In this document: positions 45,365 through 56,960 of the stretch, in pieces
How the letters are laid out: each line of letters opens with the position of its first letter
How positions within the stretch are numbered: the first letter of the stretch is position 1
Assembly: GCA_023374045.1 (NCBI GenBank)
Contig: CM041778.1
Location: 286,417,533-286,481,532 of the forward strand
DNA from: Limonium bicolor
Taxonomy: Eukaryota > Streptophyta > Magnoliopsida > Caryophyllales > Plumbaginaceae
Direction of reading: 5' to 3'
DNA: 64,000 nucleotides
The notes under the pieces: model-generated
Told to the model about the DNA's origin: nothing
Seen by the model: the letters and a program-made list of their open reading frames with translations, nothing else
The model's database searches: none
Program-made: the position numbers and the translations under genes

Positions 45365-47786
45365 TGAAATACCCCAAACCTTGATATGTGGTTTAAATAT
45401 AAAACTATGGTATGTAAAGGCTAAAAAGTGCCTTAGAAACATTAGTGAACAGTTTAAACCATAGTAAAACGCAATAAAGCACTAAGATACAGTTTGAGCA
45501 AAAACATGCTCTAAGCTATGAGTGAACTTGGTTAGGACCCAAAGAGCCTACCAAGACTTAATAATATTCAATTATGATTTAATAAGGCTAATTAAGTCCT
45601 TAGGAAATTTTGGTAGACAGTTAAACCAAATAAAACACAAGAATATACCTTAAAGTCAATATGAGCAAAAATGTGCTCTAAGCTTGGGATAAATTTGTAT
45701 AAGACCTAATGGTCATACCTATACCTTATAAATATGTTAATGAACATATTAAATCAATTACCAAAGAAAACCAAGCTTGAAAACAAGTTAAAACACAAAA
45801 TGTGCTTTAAGGAGTCTTAAAGCACGTTTTTGAAAAATTGTCTTGTAAATGAGTTTTGAATGGCTAAATGTCCATCATTACTCTTTAATTAACATGTGTA
45901 CTATATAGTATCACATTTGGAAGTCTATATCAATGGGAAATCAAAAATTTCACTCCTATGTGCCTTGTTTTTGTGAATAGTGATTTTTTATAAGCTAGTT
46001 GTAACATATGTTGTTATAAGTAATTAAATTGACCAACAAAGACTATAGTACCCTTAATGATATAAAGGGGGCCGGTTTTTGTAGTAATGAGTCACCAAAC
46101 ATGTTAACTTGTTAAGTAAATAAAGGTGACTCATAGGTTACTATTTGCTTTAAGTTATAAATATCTTCAAAAGCAAAACCAATCTCATTTCTCCCTTCCT
46201 CCTTCATTTCACACGGTTTCTAAGCTTCCTTCTACCTCTCTTCTTGCTGCTCTTCTACGATTTGGAATAGTACCACCAAGACTCCATCTTTGACCACTTG
46301 TAAAACCTAGCTCACTTAACCAAATCAAAAACAAACACCACCATTCTCTTCCTCTCATCAAGCTCTTCATTCCTATCTTCTCAAAATTTCAAGATCACCA
46401 TTTCGGTGCCATGGAGTTCCACCATTGATGGAGCTTGAGCTTGTCTTTTCACATATTATTGGTCTCCTTTGCTTCTAGGTAAGGAATCTCAAAGAAAAAT
46501 CAAGTTTCCTCCATGTTTTGTGTTTAACCGAAAATACTCATTGATGGAGCTCTTTGTGTGACTTTGTTCTAGCTTCATTCCAATCTCTTATGGACTAGGT
46601 GGAGTCCTCTCTTCATAGATATTCAAACTCCCTTCAAAGATCAAGGTAAAACAACTATATTAGTGTTTTTGAAATAATGTAAACCTAGGGTTTACAATGA
46701 GATGAAGCATAAAGCTTATATACTCATTTCAATGTTGGTATATTGTTTAGTAGTTGACAAGGAACCAAATGCCTTACCGGTTTATAAGGAAACAAGAAAG
46801 AAGTTTGAGTGGAAAAGAGGTAAATATGCTATCTCAACGTGGTTTAATGCCTTAGGAGAAATGAGCTTATATTGCTTGCTAAAACTACCTAAAGAGCAAA
46901 TGGTGACTGACTTAGTAAAGTGTTCTCAAGGAGACTAGTAAAAGAACTTATGTCTTGGTGTATGTAATTGCAGGTCAAAGGCTTATATATTATGGAAATT
47001 CAGTGTTTAAGGTTTATGCAATTTAAGGGCCTAAGAGCCATGTTATTTAAGGGCCTAAGTGCCAAGCAATTTAAGTTATGCCTATATTGTGATGTAGTGC
47101 TTAATGTGGAAGTTTTGTGTATAAAATGTGCCTTGATGATTTTGGTGTTTTGAATGAAATAAGGTAAAAACCTAAGTGTTTGGATGTGAGTATATACAAG
47201 AGAAGCTATGGCCAAATTTGGGAAAATGTGTAAGAGGTTCTAAGTGTTTTAAATGGTTTTGGTGAACTAGGAAGTGTGAAAGGTGAACAAATGTTTTACT
47301 TGGGAAGAAAACATGTATTAAGGTGATTTAGAGTGATGCAAGGATTTAGGTGTTATCTTGGAAGTTCTAGGAATTCAATGTGTGTTTCTGAGAATGTATT
47401 TAAGTCTTGGAGAAGTTTGTTTAAGGTTTAGGTAATGTTGATGAGTATGGAGAGAATGATGTTTAGGTAAGGTTTTGAGAAAGGAATTCAAGAAGTTGTG
47501 AAAAGAGGATTTGGTTAGTAAGAGGAGAAGATTGGGAGATGATGTTATGAAAGTGAGGAAGCATTTTAGTGTAGTGGTCATTTAAGGTGAAACACCACTT
47601 GGAAAACCAAAAGGAAATGTTACAAGTGTTAAGAGATTTGATAAGAAGATTGAGTAACAAGTTGGACAATGTCTTAAGGTGAATCAAAGTGATATTCTAG
47701 TATTAGAATATGCCTAAGTTCATGTATGAAGCTTGGGTAGTCAATGGATGAAGAGAATAGATGAAACAAAACTTGGAAAGTGAAGT

Positions 47787-47985
47787 TCTTGGATGTCCGA
47801 ACTACCGTCCGAATGTGGACGTTCGGACGTGCCTGTGTGCGCGTGAATATTCTGATCTTCGAACAGCGTCCGAACTACCGTCCGAACATGGGAAGTTCGG
47901 ACACACCTATTTATTTCTCTGGTTTGGCCTCGAACAGCGTCCGAACTTGGGAAGTCCGGACGCAAGTTCGGACATTCACCAATTT
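47787..47985 (+). repeat. GTCCGAAC / GTTCGGAC palindrome array (left part)
   Basis: Three units combine TCCGAAC direct motifs with GTTCGGAC or GTCCGGAC reverse motifs. The pattern continues after the inserted solo LTR at 51793-51839 (GTGTCCGAACTTGGGAAGTC...). The original array was about 245 bp long. Confidence 0.85.
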
Positions 47986-47997
47986 GCACCCATAGAG

Positions 47998-50900
47998 TGT
48001 AACGCCCCTACTTATCATAAATGCAGCGGAAATAAAATACTAAGGCGATTACAGATCATCGGGTTCCAAACACCCGGCACCAAACCTCACCAATTACAAC
48101 TTATGACATTACAAAAGCTACGGTCTGAACTCGAGAAAACATAACAAAAAGAACAATAACAAAATACAATAGCTCTCCAAAGTTCCTAATCCCCATCCCA
48201 TACTCTACTTCGTGGCTACCCTGTATTAGCAATCCGTACCTGCAAGATGAAACCAAGCAGCCACCCCAGGGGGGTGAGTCAGTTTCCCTGGATGGAACTG
48301 GTACAACTCTCCAAAACACAGTTTAAAGCATACTCTTAAAAATACACAATAAGATGAAGCCAAAACACTTAGAACAAAAGCAGAGAACAAGCACACAAAA
48401 ACACAAGTCAAAGATATCAAGTCAAGGATAGAGAAATAACAAGAAGTAGAGCGAGTCAACTTAAAGAAACCACGCCAGAAGTTAGTGAACTCCATTGCTT
48501 AAGTTAGATTCAGTTCCAATTAGGATTAGAAAGACCCAAGACCTTAACTCAAGAGTGGAATAAAACCAATTGGGAGAGATGGCCCCCACCGCCAGTCAGT
48601 TGCCACAAGGGCGAGGTAAACAGACCTCCGCTGTCAGTTGCCACAAAGGCGAGGTATAGTAGACCTCCGCTGCCACCGACCCGTTCTCAGTCGGTGAAAA
48701 AGTGAGTGCACCACTTATTTAGAAAAATCCATACCCAGTACCAAGTTTGACATTTCCCATATTCCCACTAGACTATTAACTGTACAAGTGCAATACCAAA
48801 ACACTCAGTCCTACAGAGTGCAGAGGCGTAAACCCCAACAGTCAATATCTAATGAGATAACCAGATAAAAAGGAACCAATGATCATGTGAGTTGTACATC
48901 CAGGGCCCAGTTAGTCACAACAGGCTGAGTCAGTCACAAAACAATTTCCTTTCAAGATACATTCATACTCATTTAGCGTTTCTCGAAAGTTCCATAAAAT
49001 TCGTCACCAAAAGCATCTGAGTACGAGAAATCGTACCTGGTATATGTAGAAGCAGTCACCAAACTCGAAAATGCGAACTACTTCCACTAATTACCTATAA
49101 TTAAAGTATTCAAGCATTAATTAGTTAAAACACTATAATGCTACACATCCCCCATTTTAATTAGTCTATAGTTTGTTTTACAGTTACTCCCTCCTAAGGA
49201 TCTAGCTAGACCTCGTAATTAAATCTTTAGTGCATACTTAACTTATTCCATTTACCCTCTCCTGATTATAGGTTTAGTTATTTACACCTACGCTTGGCTA
49301 ACTCACTTTATCACCCATTAAAGTTTACGATATGTATTTCCCCCCTAGTAGTCCACCTAGATGCTACATTAACTTTTGATATTTTTAATTGTCACGTAAG
49401 AATAAGATTTATCCCAATTTCTCCTTCTTAATACGTTTCCCATAAGATATGTTACTAGTTTTATTTACTTCTAGTGTGTTTATATACACTTATATTTCCT
49501 TAGAATTTATCCAAAATATTCTTTAAGAAATGCTTATTGTATTAATTATATTTAATACCTTTTAGACATATCCACAACTGATATATGGTTTATAAAATAA
49601 AGTGTTTGCCCTAGTTTAATTCAACATATTAACCTCCAAAATAATAATATGTAGTTTAGTTTAATACCTCGATTTAATATAAGTTCCCATTTTATTTTTC
49701 TCATATAAGTATATTTATGTGTAAACAACTTTTACTTCACCTAAAAGATAATACCCAAAATATCTATAAACATACTGTTATAAATATATTAGTTTCCTTT
49801 ATTTTCCCCAACCTAAAAAGTTAATTACCTAGCCATACTTTAATTTTTGGTTACATTTAAAACCTTATTTATAGGTTATCTTATGAAAATTCCATAAACA
49901 TAATTTTTAAACCTATTTACTTGTCCAAAAATTCCCAAATTAATATACAATAACTATAACTTTTAGACATATTATAAAATTTTTATTTCATAAAAATCTT
50001 TTTAAATCACCCAAATAATTCCATATACCCGTAACTTGCAAAAATCATAACTTATGTTTAAACTCAAAACCCTTTTAATTTACATCAAACTAAAACTACA
50101 TTAAATAAGGAATCTATGGTTAAAATTTCAAGTCAAAACACAGGGAAGGCCATTAAATAAATCTAGCAAGTTAGGGTTTATTTCTGAATATAATATAAAA
50201 CTTATACTTATATTTTAAAACGTTTTAATCGTGGCCGTCCGTTTCTTTTAACTGAGATCGGACGGCTCCTGAACGTCGAGTTCATCAGTGAACTCAATTC
50301 GATCCGAGTACTAATCTACCGTTTCTCTTAATCCACAGAACCAAATCGAGTGGTTCTTGTTCCATTGAATTCGAAATTCCAAGACGCATCTATTGACACC
50401 GATTTCCTCAAATTTCATGCAGTATTACGCAAGATTGAATCTGGGTTCAAGTTAGGTTGAGTTTCGGGTTTACGAATCCGATTTCGCCAATTCCTCTCGA
50501 TATAATGCATAATTGAATAAATTGCTTTGTGGGTTGGTCGAAAATGAAGTTAAGATTGGCAACAACGGAGCAATTTGATCAGAAAACTCACCGGAATAGC
50601 ATTAACGGGAAGAATCCAACTCGGAAAATCTGGGAATCGTTATTTCATGTGCGGTTCAGGTATGCCACTTCACGAATCAACTCGCACCAACTGAGAGAGA
50701 TTCGATTCTTGGAACCTATCACAATCTAAACTAGACATGTAACTCTAGATGTCAGTAGAAGAATCATGAATTTGATGAACTAGGGAGAAAGTTACAGATC
50801 TCACAAGATCGGTGTTTACCTAGTTTGTTTCGGGATGAACTGGGCAAAATTACCGACGTGATCGAGTAGGCATCTTTAGACAGTTCTAACTCCCAAACTA

Positions 50901-51786
50901 GTGCGAATCAGCCTTGGCCATAAACATTAAAGTTATAGAGGGATTAGAGATCTTCAAACAAGCTAAAGACAAGAAATTTGGATGAGAATAAGAAGTTAGG
51001 CGTGACGAAGTTTACCCGATTTCAGGAAAACTGGAATTCTGGGTTACACAATCGCGAGGAGCCAACTTTGGATCAATTTTCCGGTCATTGTAGAAGGAGT
51101 TAGATGGTGTGTGAGTAATGGTTGGAAAGAGGAAAGATAGGAGAATCGAATGAAACAAATGGCATACCAAATGGTGGAGTAGGGAAAAAGATATAGGTGT
51201 CTAAAGATCGACCCCCGACATGCCAAAACTGAAGGAAATTCAATCGATTGAGTAATCCTGGGTGCTGACTGGGCGCGACACGTGTCCTTAACCCTGGACA
51301 CGTCAGCATCCTCCAAAATTTTGGCTCTAAACTTCAATCTATCATAACTTTGGCTAGGATGATCCGTTTTTGACGTTCTTTTTATCGATCTTCATGGTTT
51401 TCATAACCTATTTATTGGTATAGGTTTCATGGCCTGGTTTGACCATTCTCAAAAAGTCAACTCTAGCAAGGCTTAATAAGCTTTAAGGTTTCTAGAATTT
51501 TATATTGACTTTTATGTTTCAAAACAATGTTCCAACACTTCCTAAAATCTTTATAATATATTTGGAGTGTTTAGAAATTTTCCCAAGATTTATTGACTTA
51601 TAAATCTTATTATTAAATTCATAATACTATATAATAATGTATAATAATTAGGGTTAAATAGGAGAAAACCCCTAAATAAATTTCACAACTCCATATAATA
51701 ATTTAATATTCATTATTCCATATAATAATTTAATTTTAACAAAAGAAATCCCCTAAATTAATTTAAATTAATTTAGGGGTATTTCA
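47998..51786 (-). mobile_element. Solo LTR (3.79 kb), minus strand, TSD TAGAG
   Basis: On the minus strand it starts TGAAATACCCCTAAATT at 51786 and ends GGGGCGTTACA at 47998. TAGAG flanks it at 47993-47997 and 51787-51791. A TTTCCGCTGC motif lies near its 3' end (48030). A conserved GGGGTGGCTGCTTGG... TTGCAG|GTACGG block lies near 48230-48280. No gag or pol remains. It sits inside the palindrome array of the outer solo LTR. Confidence 0.93.
48592..48675 (-). repeat. ~40 bp tandem repeat inside the minus solo LTR
   Basis: Two adjacent units share CAGTTGCCACAA-GGCGAGGTA and AGACCTCCGCTG. A third, partial relative lies just before them. The repeat is non-coding. Confidence 0.7.
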
Positions 51787-53853
51787 TAGAGTCTCGAACG
51801 GTGTCCGAACTTGGGAAGTCCGGACACAAGTTCGGACAAGGCGCTGTATGGACCAAAAACATTGTTTAAGGTATGGAAATGATGTGTAATGATGGGGATT
51901 GATGGTTAATGATGTTATGAGGTTGTTAAGGATATGTTAGGTGAGTTTTAATGACAATTAAGTGGGCGAAAAGTTGTAATAAAATGTGAAAGTAAAACAA
52001 GTTAAAAGTGAAGTTATGTAACTAAAAACTAACGGGGAAAATTATAAGCATTAGACATTAAATAATCATGTAACCCCGATTTTAATAAAAGTATATGTAA
52101 TGTTATCAGTTGTTCGAGAATTGCTCGAGGAACATAAGTGGACGTGGTAGAGTGGACTCCGGTGACAGGTATGGTTTTCTTGCAACCTATGTCCTACCGG
52201 ATTACACCGGCTTGTATGCCAATGTGTTTTTCTGTATGTTTGCCACGTTGTAAGATAAAACATGTAATGAGTTTACAGTAATTCATATATGTGGCGTGTT
52301 CAACTCCGATACCATTTAACCTCGGCAGTGTTAACCTTAGTTAACTGAGTCTAGGATAACATGAGAGTTCGGTATTCGGATTAAACGACCCGAACCATGG
52401 GGCGTTCTAACCACGGCTATGCGTGAGTTGATTATGTGATGTTGTGTAAGTGAATGTAGGGATCTCCCTTGTATGTTTAACCCAGTTCTAATACTGTATT
52501 GTGTGCTGATGTGATAGGTTCCACAGCGGAGTCTTTAACTGTGAATATTTATATATTATGGGGGGTGAGGAATCCGGTTGTTCCGGTCGCGCGTTGTTTG
52601 GGAGTTGTTGTATACAGTTTCTTCAGCTTCCTCTCTGTTGATTGTCTTCCTTCATTGGTCTTCGATCACCCCTGAGCTTAACCAAGGCTCTTGACTCACG
52701 TCTGTTGGGGATTATGTATGTTGTGTTCGGGTCACTAAACCCGATCCATCTTTATGTTAAGTTATTCGTTCGCCTAACAGAACGGTAACGAGTTATGTAA
52801 ACGAGCTTAGCATGAGTTTGACAGCATCCTCTAGGCTCTCCCAGTGAACTAACTATGTTTGGGTCGGTTCCTAAGAGAACCATTCCCGTTATGTTATGTA
52901 TTTTGTTGTGATGCAATATCTATTGCGGTATTATGTTGTGCACGTGGAAACGTGAAAAGTGTTGTTATGTTTGTTACGTGAGGAATGTTATATGGTGTAA
53001 GATATGGAGTGTGTGGATCATGGAAATGAATCCCAGTTTGTGATAAGAGGCGTTTAAGGATAACCCGATTTAAGGGTAAGTGTCGCCTATTAAGGAAGTA
53101 GCTCCATTAGAGGAGGAACACTCTAGGGATAATGAATACCTTGAGTGACTTATTAAGTAAGGATATATTATCTGTTTGTTGAGCCCGTTGAGGCGAAATG
53201 ATTGTGTGTTGTGTGTTTACAGTTGCATGCATGATTTAAAAATAATCAACCGCATGCTAAGACGACAATTAGTTGTGCGTGGCCCGGTAGCATGTGGGCT
53301 GCGGGATTACCATACCAGCAAAGGTGCTGAGCCCCTTGGGGGCCACCCTTTCTCTTCTTTTCCTATTTCAGGTACGAAGTGCTGGAAGCCGTTCGAGAGT
53401 AGGACGGGTAGTCGTTGTACATGGGTAATCATTTAAGTGTATGTATACAGTAGGTGTAGTAAGACCGAAATTGTTGTCGGCATCAGTTTATAAATACTCG
53501 GTATAGTTGAAAGGTGTACGTTGTTGTTGTTGTTAATGGAAAGGGGTAGTAATGTGTAGTCGCTCGGGAATTTAGCCCATCAGACCGGTACAATGTATGT
53601 GTATTAGCCTTGTTAGCCACGTGGGTGGTTAACGACGTGTAACACCAGCGAGTTGAGTTATTTGATGAGTTGTGTATTCCGCTGCAGAATGTTGTTATGT
53701 ATTTGTTGTTGGATGGGGTGTTACAACAGCGGACATATCACCTCTTAGTTCAGCTTTACAAAAGAATGGGCCTAGATTAGATCATGTTTAAATGAGGTGC
53801 TTAAATTAAAAGGTGCAAAGATAATCCGGTCAACGAATTCCCTTTCATTTTTA

Positions 53854-54230
53854 GGAAAATTCACAATATACCCCTTTTTTCTTTCGTAATTCACAATATA
53901 CCCCTATTAGTTTTTGTAATTCAACTTTAAACATGTTTAAATGTTGTCCAAAATTGATGAACTTTACATGTTAAAGTGTTATATTTTGGTCCAATATCAA
54001 ATTTGAAGTTTTTTTAAGCTCATATGTGACATGTGAGACCCAATGAACATGTCACAATTTTCATTGGGTCCCACAGGTTATATGTGAGCTTAAAAAACTT
54101 CAAATTTGATATTGGACCAAAATATAACACTTTAGCATCGTCTATGTAAAGTTTCATCAATTTTGGACAACATTTAAGCATGTTTAAAGTGGAATTACAA
54201 AACCAACAGGGGTATATTGTGAATTTTCCC
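53854..54230. mobile_element. MULE-type foldback element, ~375 bp
   Basis: Ends GGAAAATTCACAATATACCCC and the reverse complement fold together along nearly the full length around a centre near 54040. Flanking 9-mers (TTCATTTTT and TTTATTTAT) are only partly alike, so the target duplication is uncertain. Its inner part (AAATGTTGTCCAAAATTGATG) recurs in the neighbouring element. Confidence 0.75.
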
Positions 54231-54242
54231 TTTATTTATTTT

Positions 54243-54778
54243 GGAAAATTACATCCCCACCCATGAAGTTTAGTGAAATTACATACCCCACCCACAAGGA
54301 TTTAAAGATTACTTTCCCACCTATGTGGTTTTCCCCATTTTACATCCAACAACTTTTTTTTTAACTTAGAAGAAGCTTAAATGTTGTCCAAAATTGATGA
54401 AACTTTACATGGACGATGTGAAAGTGTTATATTTTGGTCCAACATGAATTCCAAAGTATTATAAGCTCATATGTGACCCGTGGAACCCAATGAAACATGT
54501 GACATGTGAACGTGTTTTCATTGGGTCCCACATGTCACATGTGATATTAAAAAACTTTGAATTTGGCATTGGACCAGATTATAATACTTAGCATCATCCA
54601 TGTAAAGTTTCATCAATTTTGAACAACATTTAAGCATCTCCTAAGTTGAAATAAAATTAGAAAAGTTCTCAGATGTAAAACGGGAGAAACCACCTTTGTG
54701 GGGTAAGTAATTTTTGAAACCTTGTGGGTATGGTGTGTAATTTCACCAAACGTCATGGACGGGGGATGTAATTTCCCC
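54243..54778. mobile_element. MULE-type foldback element, ~535 bp
   Basis: Inverted ends GGAAAATTACATCCCCACCC and GGGGGATGTAATTTCCCC enclose two arms with ACCCACAAGG and CCTTGTGGGTA sub-repeats. The inner sequence is shared with 53854-54230 in rearranged form. No open reading frame. Confidence 0.75.
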
Positions 54779-56249
54779 TTTTTTCTTAGTTCATTTCCTC
54801 AACTTTATCTTTCAAATTTCTCATGAGTCATTCGCAAATAATTTAGTTTTTTACTACTTACATGTAGATCTCGTCAAGAGCTTCACGTTGAGCACAACTT
54901 TTGTGCTTTCAATGTAAAGTTAGAAGTGGGTCTACCTCGACTCCAACCTTGCTCCACATCCTCATCACCATTATTGCTGCCCCACCTCATCCCCGCTTCA
55001 CCAGCGTCATCGCTGCCCCATCTCACTCACCACTGTCTTCACCATTCAGCCGGCGCCACCACTTCTCAAATCTGGTTTCTCATATTCAACTTCCTTTGAC
55101 TTACTCCGAGTAGATTTGGTGCAGATTCAGAGTTACATGTCAATTTTGATTGTCAGATTCAAGATCTGGTCCTTTCTGATTTTTCCTTTTCGCTAATAGG
55201 ATGAATTATCATCCATCGCAGGAAATGTATATTATAAAGATTTTCACTTGTTTTAGTTTTTTCCTTTCTATGTCTATGGAAGTTTATGATATCCAACCTA
55301 CCGACAATAATGGATGGAACCAGTGATGAGATCCCTCAATTTTCTTAGTGGTGCCTTTCTCAGTACTATTATCCCCTATTTGCACTCCTTCACAAAAGGA
55401 TGCTTCCCCTGTCCTCTGGATAAGTAGTCATCCTGGTGGAAAGGACTGACCTCATTTGCCTCTTCTTGGATTAGCCGAAGAACCCCTTGTTTTTGCTATG
55501 GAATAAGATACCCACTACACTCCCTTTACATATTGTTTCATTCCGGTATGATGGTCACTTTGGAGTTTTTATCGATGTCGCTTATTAAGTTGCTTTTTTC
55601 TTTCGTTTTTTTCTTAACTACTAGTATATGGTACTCTAGGTTTGTAATCACTTATCATTAATCAAATGTCTTATTTTCAAAAAATGAGGTGCTGAAATTA
55701 AAAAAAAAACTATACTATTCTAGTCAATGAAAGATGGTGGCAAGACGTATTTTAACAACTGTGCATGTTACGTTAAGATGTATTAAGTCTTATGCGACGG
55801 GGTTCCTCTTTGCTTCCTAGTATCCTCGCCTCCCTCTTTGGAATCAATGAAACTTTTCCTCTATGTGTGCATGTTTCACCCTCAACCCCGATGAATAGGT
55901 TTCTCCTCTAAACGTGTCGTGTTAATAATTTGGGTAATCATAATTTAGGTGTTGCTGGTTTTTCATTTGGCTACCACCCTGCTCCCCTCTCCCCCTTCCT
56001 TCAGTCATGGAAAATCTACCATATCTTCCCTCTTGTATGCATGTTTACTATCCTACTTCTGAGCCCTCTCGCGTACATCAGATTAGCATATTTTCCTCTT
56101 CCCACACATTAATCTATTAGTTCAATCGGAAAATGTTGTACCACATCCATTGCTTGCTCTGTTTCAAATCCCTTCTTCTTTTGTTTCTATTAGACTCTGG
56201 ATCACACTTTTGTTCTTGACCTTAATAAAAGTTATGCAATTCAAAATGC
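54779..56249. other. No gene recognised
   Basis: A Pro/His/Ser-rich short frame (54901-55113) looks like chance translation of CT-rich DNA. I see no repeat boundaries. It may be decayed transposon or gene DNA. Confidence 0.4.
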
Positions 56250-56960
56250 AATCCAATGGCAACTCTAGGACTCCTCTTGTTCTTTGTTCACTGCCTTGTT
56301 GGAAAATATTTTCATCATCTTCCATTTTCCCACGGGTGCATTGGTGCAACTCTTCGTCCCGTTTGGGCCCCGCTTTGGCAACTTCACTTTCTCTTAAGTC
56401 TCTGCGGATTTGTATATTTTTTAGTTAGACTCGGTTGTCACCACGCAAGATGTACTAGTTTGAGGACCTTGACTTATCAATGGCCGCCGCTTTGCTCTTC
56501 AGTAATGGGACCCCAACTTGGCCATTGAAAATCACATTTTAAAATGGGTCCCCTTTTGGGTCCAAATCTTTGAAGTCCCAGATCTTATTGTAATATCTAC
56601 TTTACGAAAGCTTCCATTGCCAAGCTTGGAAGATTCACCGAACTCTTGGAGGGACACTATTGTTGCGGGTCTCAACTTCTTTCGCATTAAGGTACTTCTC
56701 AATATTCAGCTCCCAATCTTGCGATCTCTATCGATGTATAGGGATGGTAAGGACTTTGTCTTACCTCACGTATGATGACATGCCAGAAGTCTGTAGGGGG
56801 AGTGGTTGTTTTATGCATTCTACGAAGATCTTCCCTTTCAAACGTGTCCTAGGTTACGGGGAGCTCTCCTATGGTTTGCAGTTGAGCTTCGATGTCTACC
56901 ATCCTCGCTTCTGGAAAATAGTCTCTCTTGGAGTATTGCCTGACGGTCTTTGATCTTTTT
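56250..56960 (+). pseudogene. DUF4283 / zinc-knuckle fragment of a plant LINE ORF1
   Basis: The frame at about 56500-56775 reads WDPNLAIENHILKWVPFWVQ, then FFRIKVLLNIQLPILRSL. This matches the order of DUF4283-type ORF1 proteins of plant LINEs, in which a WVPFWVQ block is followed by a parallel strand region. After a frameshift it continues with DMPEVCRGSGCFMHSTKIFP (near 56770-56840), a CCHC knuckle in which the last Cys is Phe and an extra Ser/Gly is seen. Upstream residues (about 56290-56370) can be read in another frame as the domain start. Several frameshifts and no ORF2 nearby; a dead fragment. Confidence 0.5.

Larger units (their letters stand above)
45365..53725 (+). mobile_element. 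Solo LTR (about 4.57 kb without insert), TSD ACAGC
   Basis: It begins TGAAATACCCCAAACC, ends GGGGTGTTACA, and is flanked by ACAGC at 45360-45364 and 53726-53730. It is interrupted by the opposite solo LTR 47998-51786. It is related to the 5.4 kb LTR family in short blocks (for example GTGCTCTAAG and TTAAAGCACGTTTTTG) and shares GAGCCCCTTGGGG and TTCCGCTGC motifs with LTR 7340. Donor-like sites lie near 46480 and 46645, and a CTTTTCCTATTTCAG|GTACG site at 53371/53372. The frame 46702-46938 and others inside it have no recognisable domain. Confidence 0.92.

Noticed and set aside
54901..55113. 70-codon Pro/Ser/His-rich frame
   Set aside because: Low-complexity CT-rich DNA without a domain, splice partners or conserved start context.
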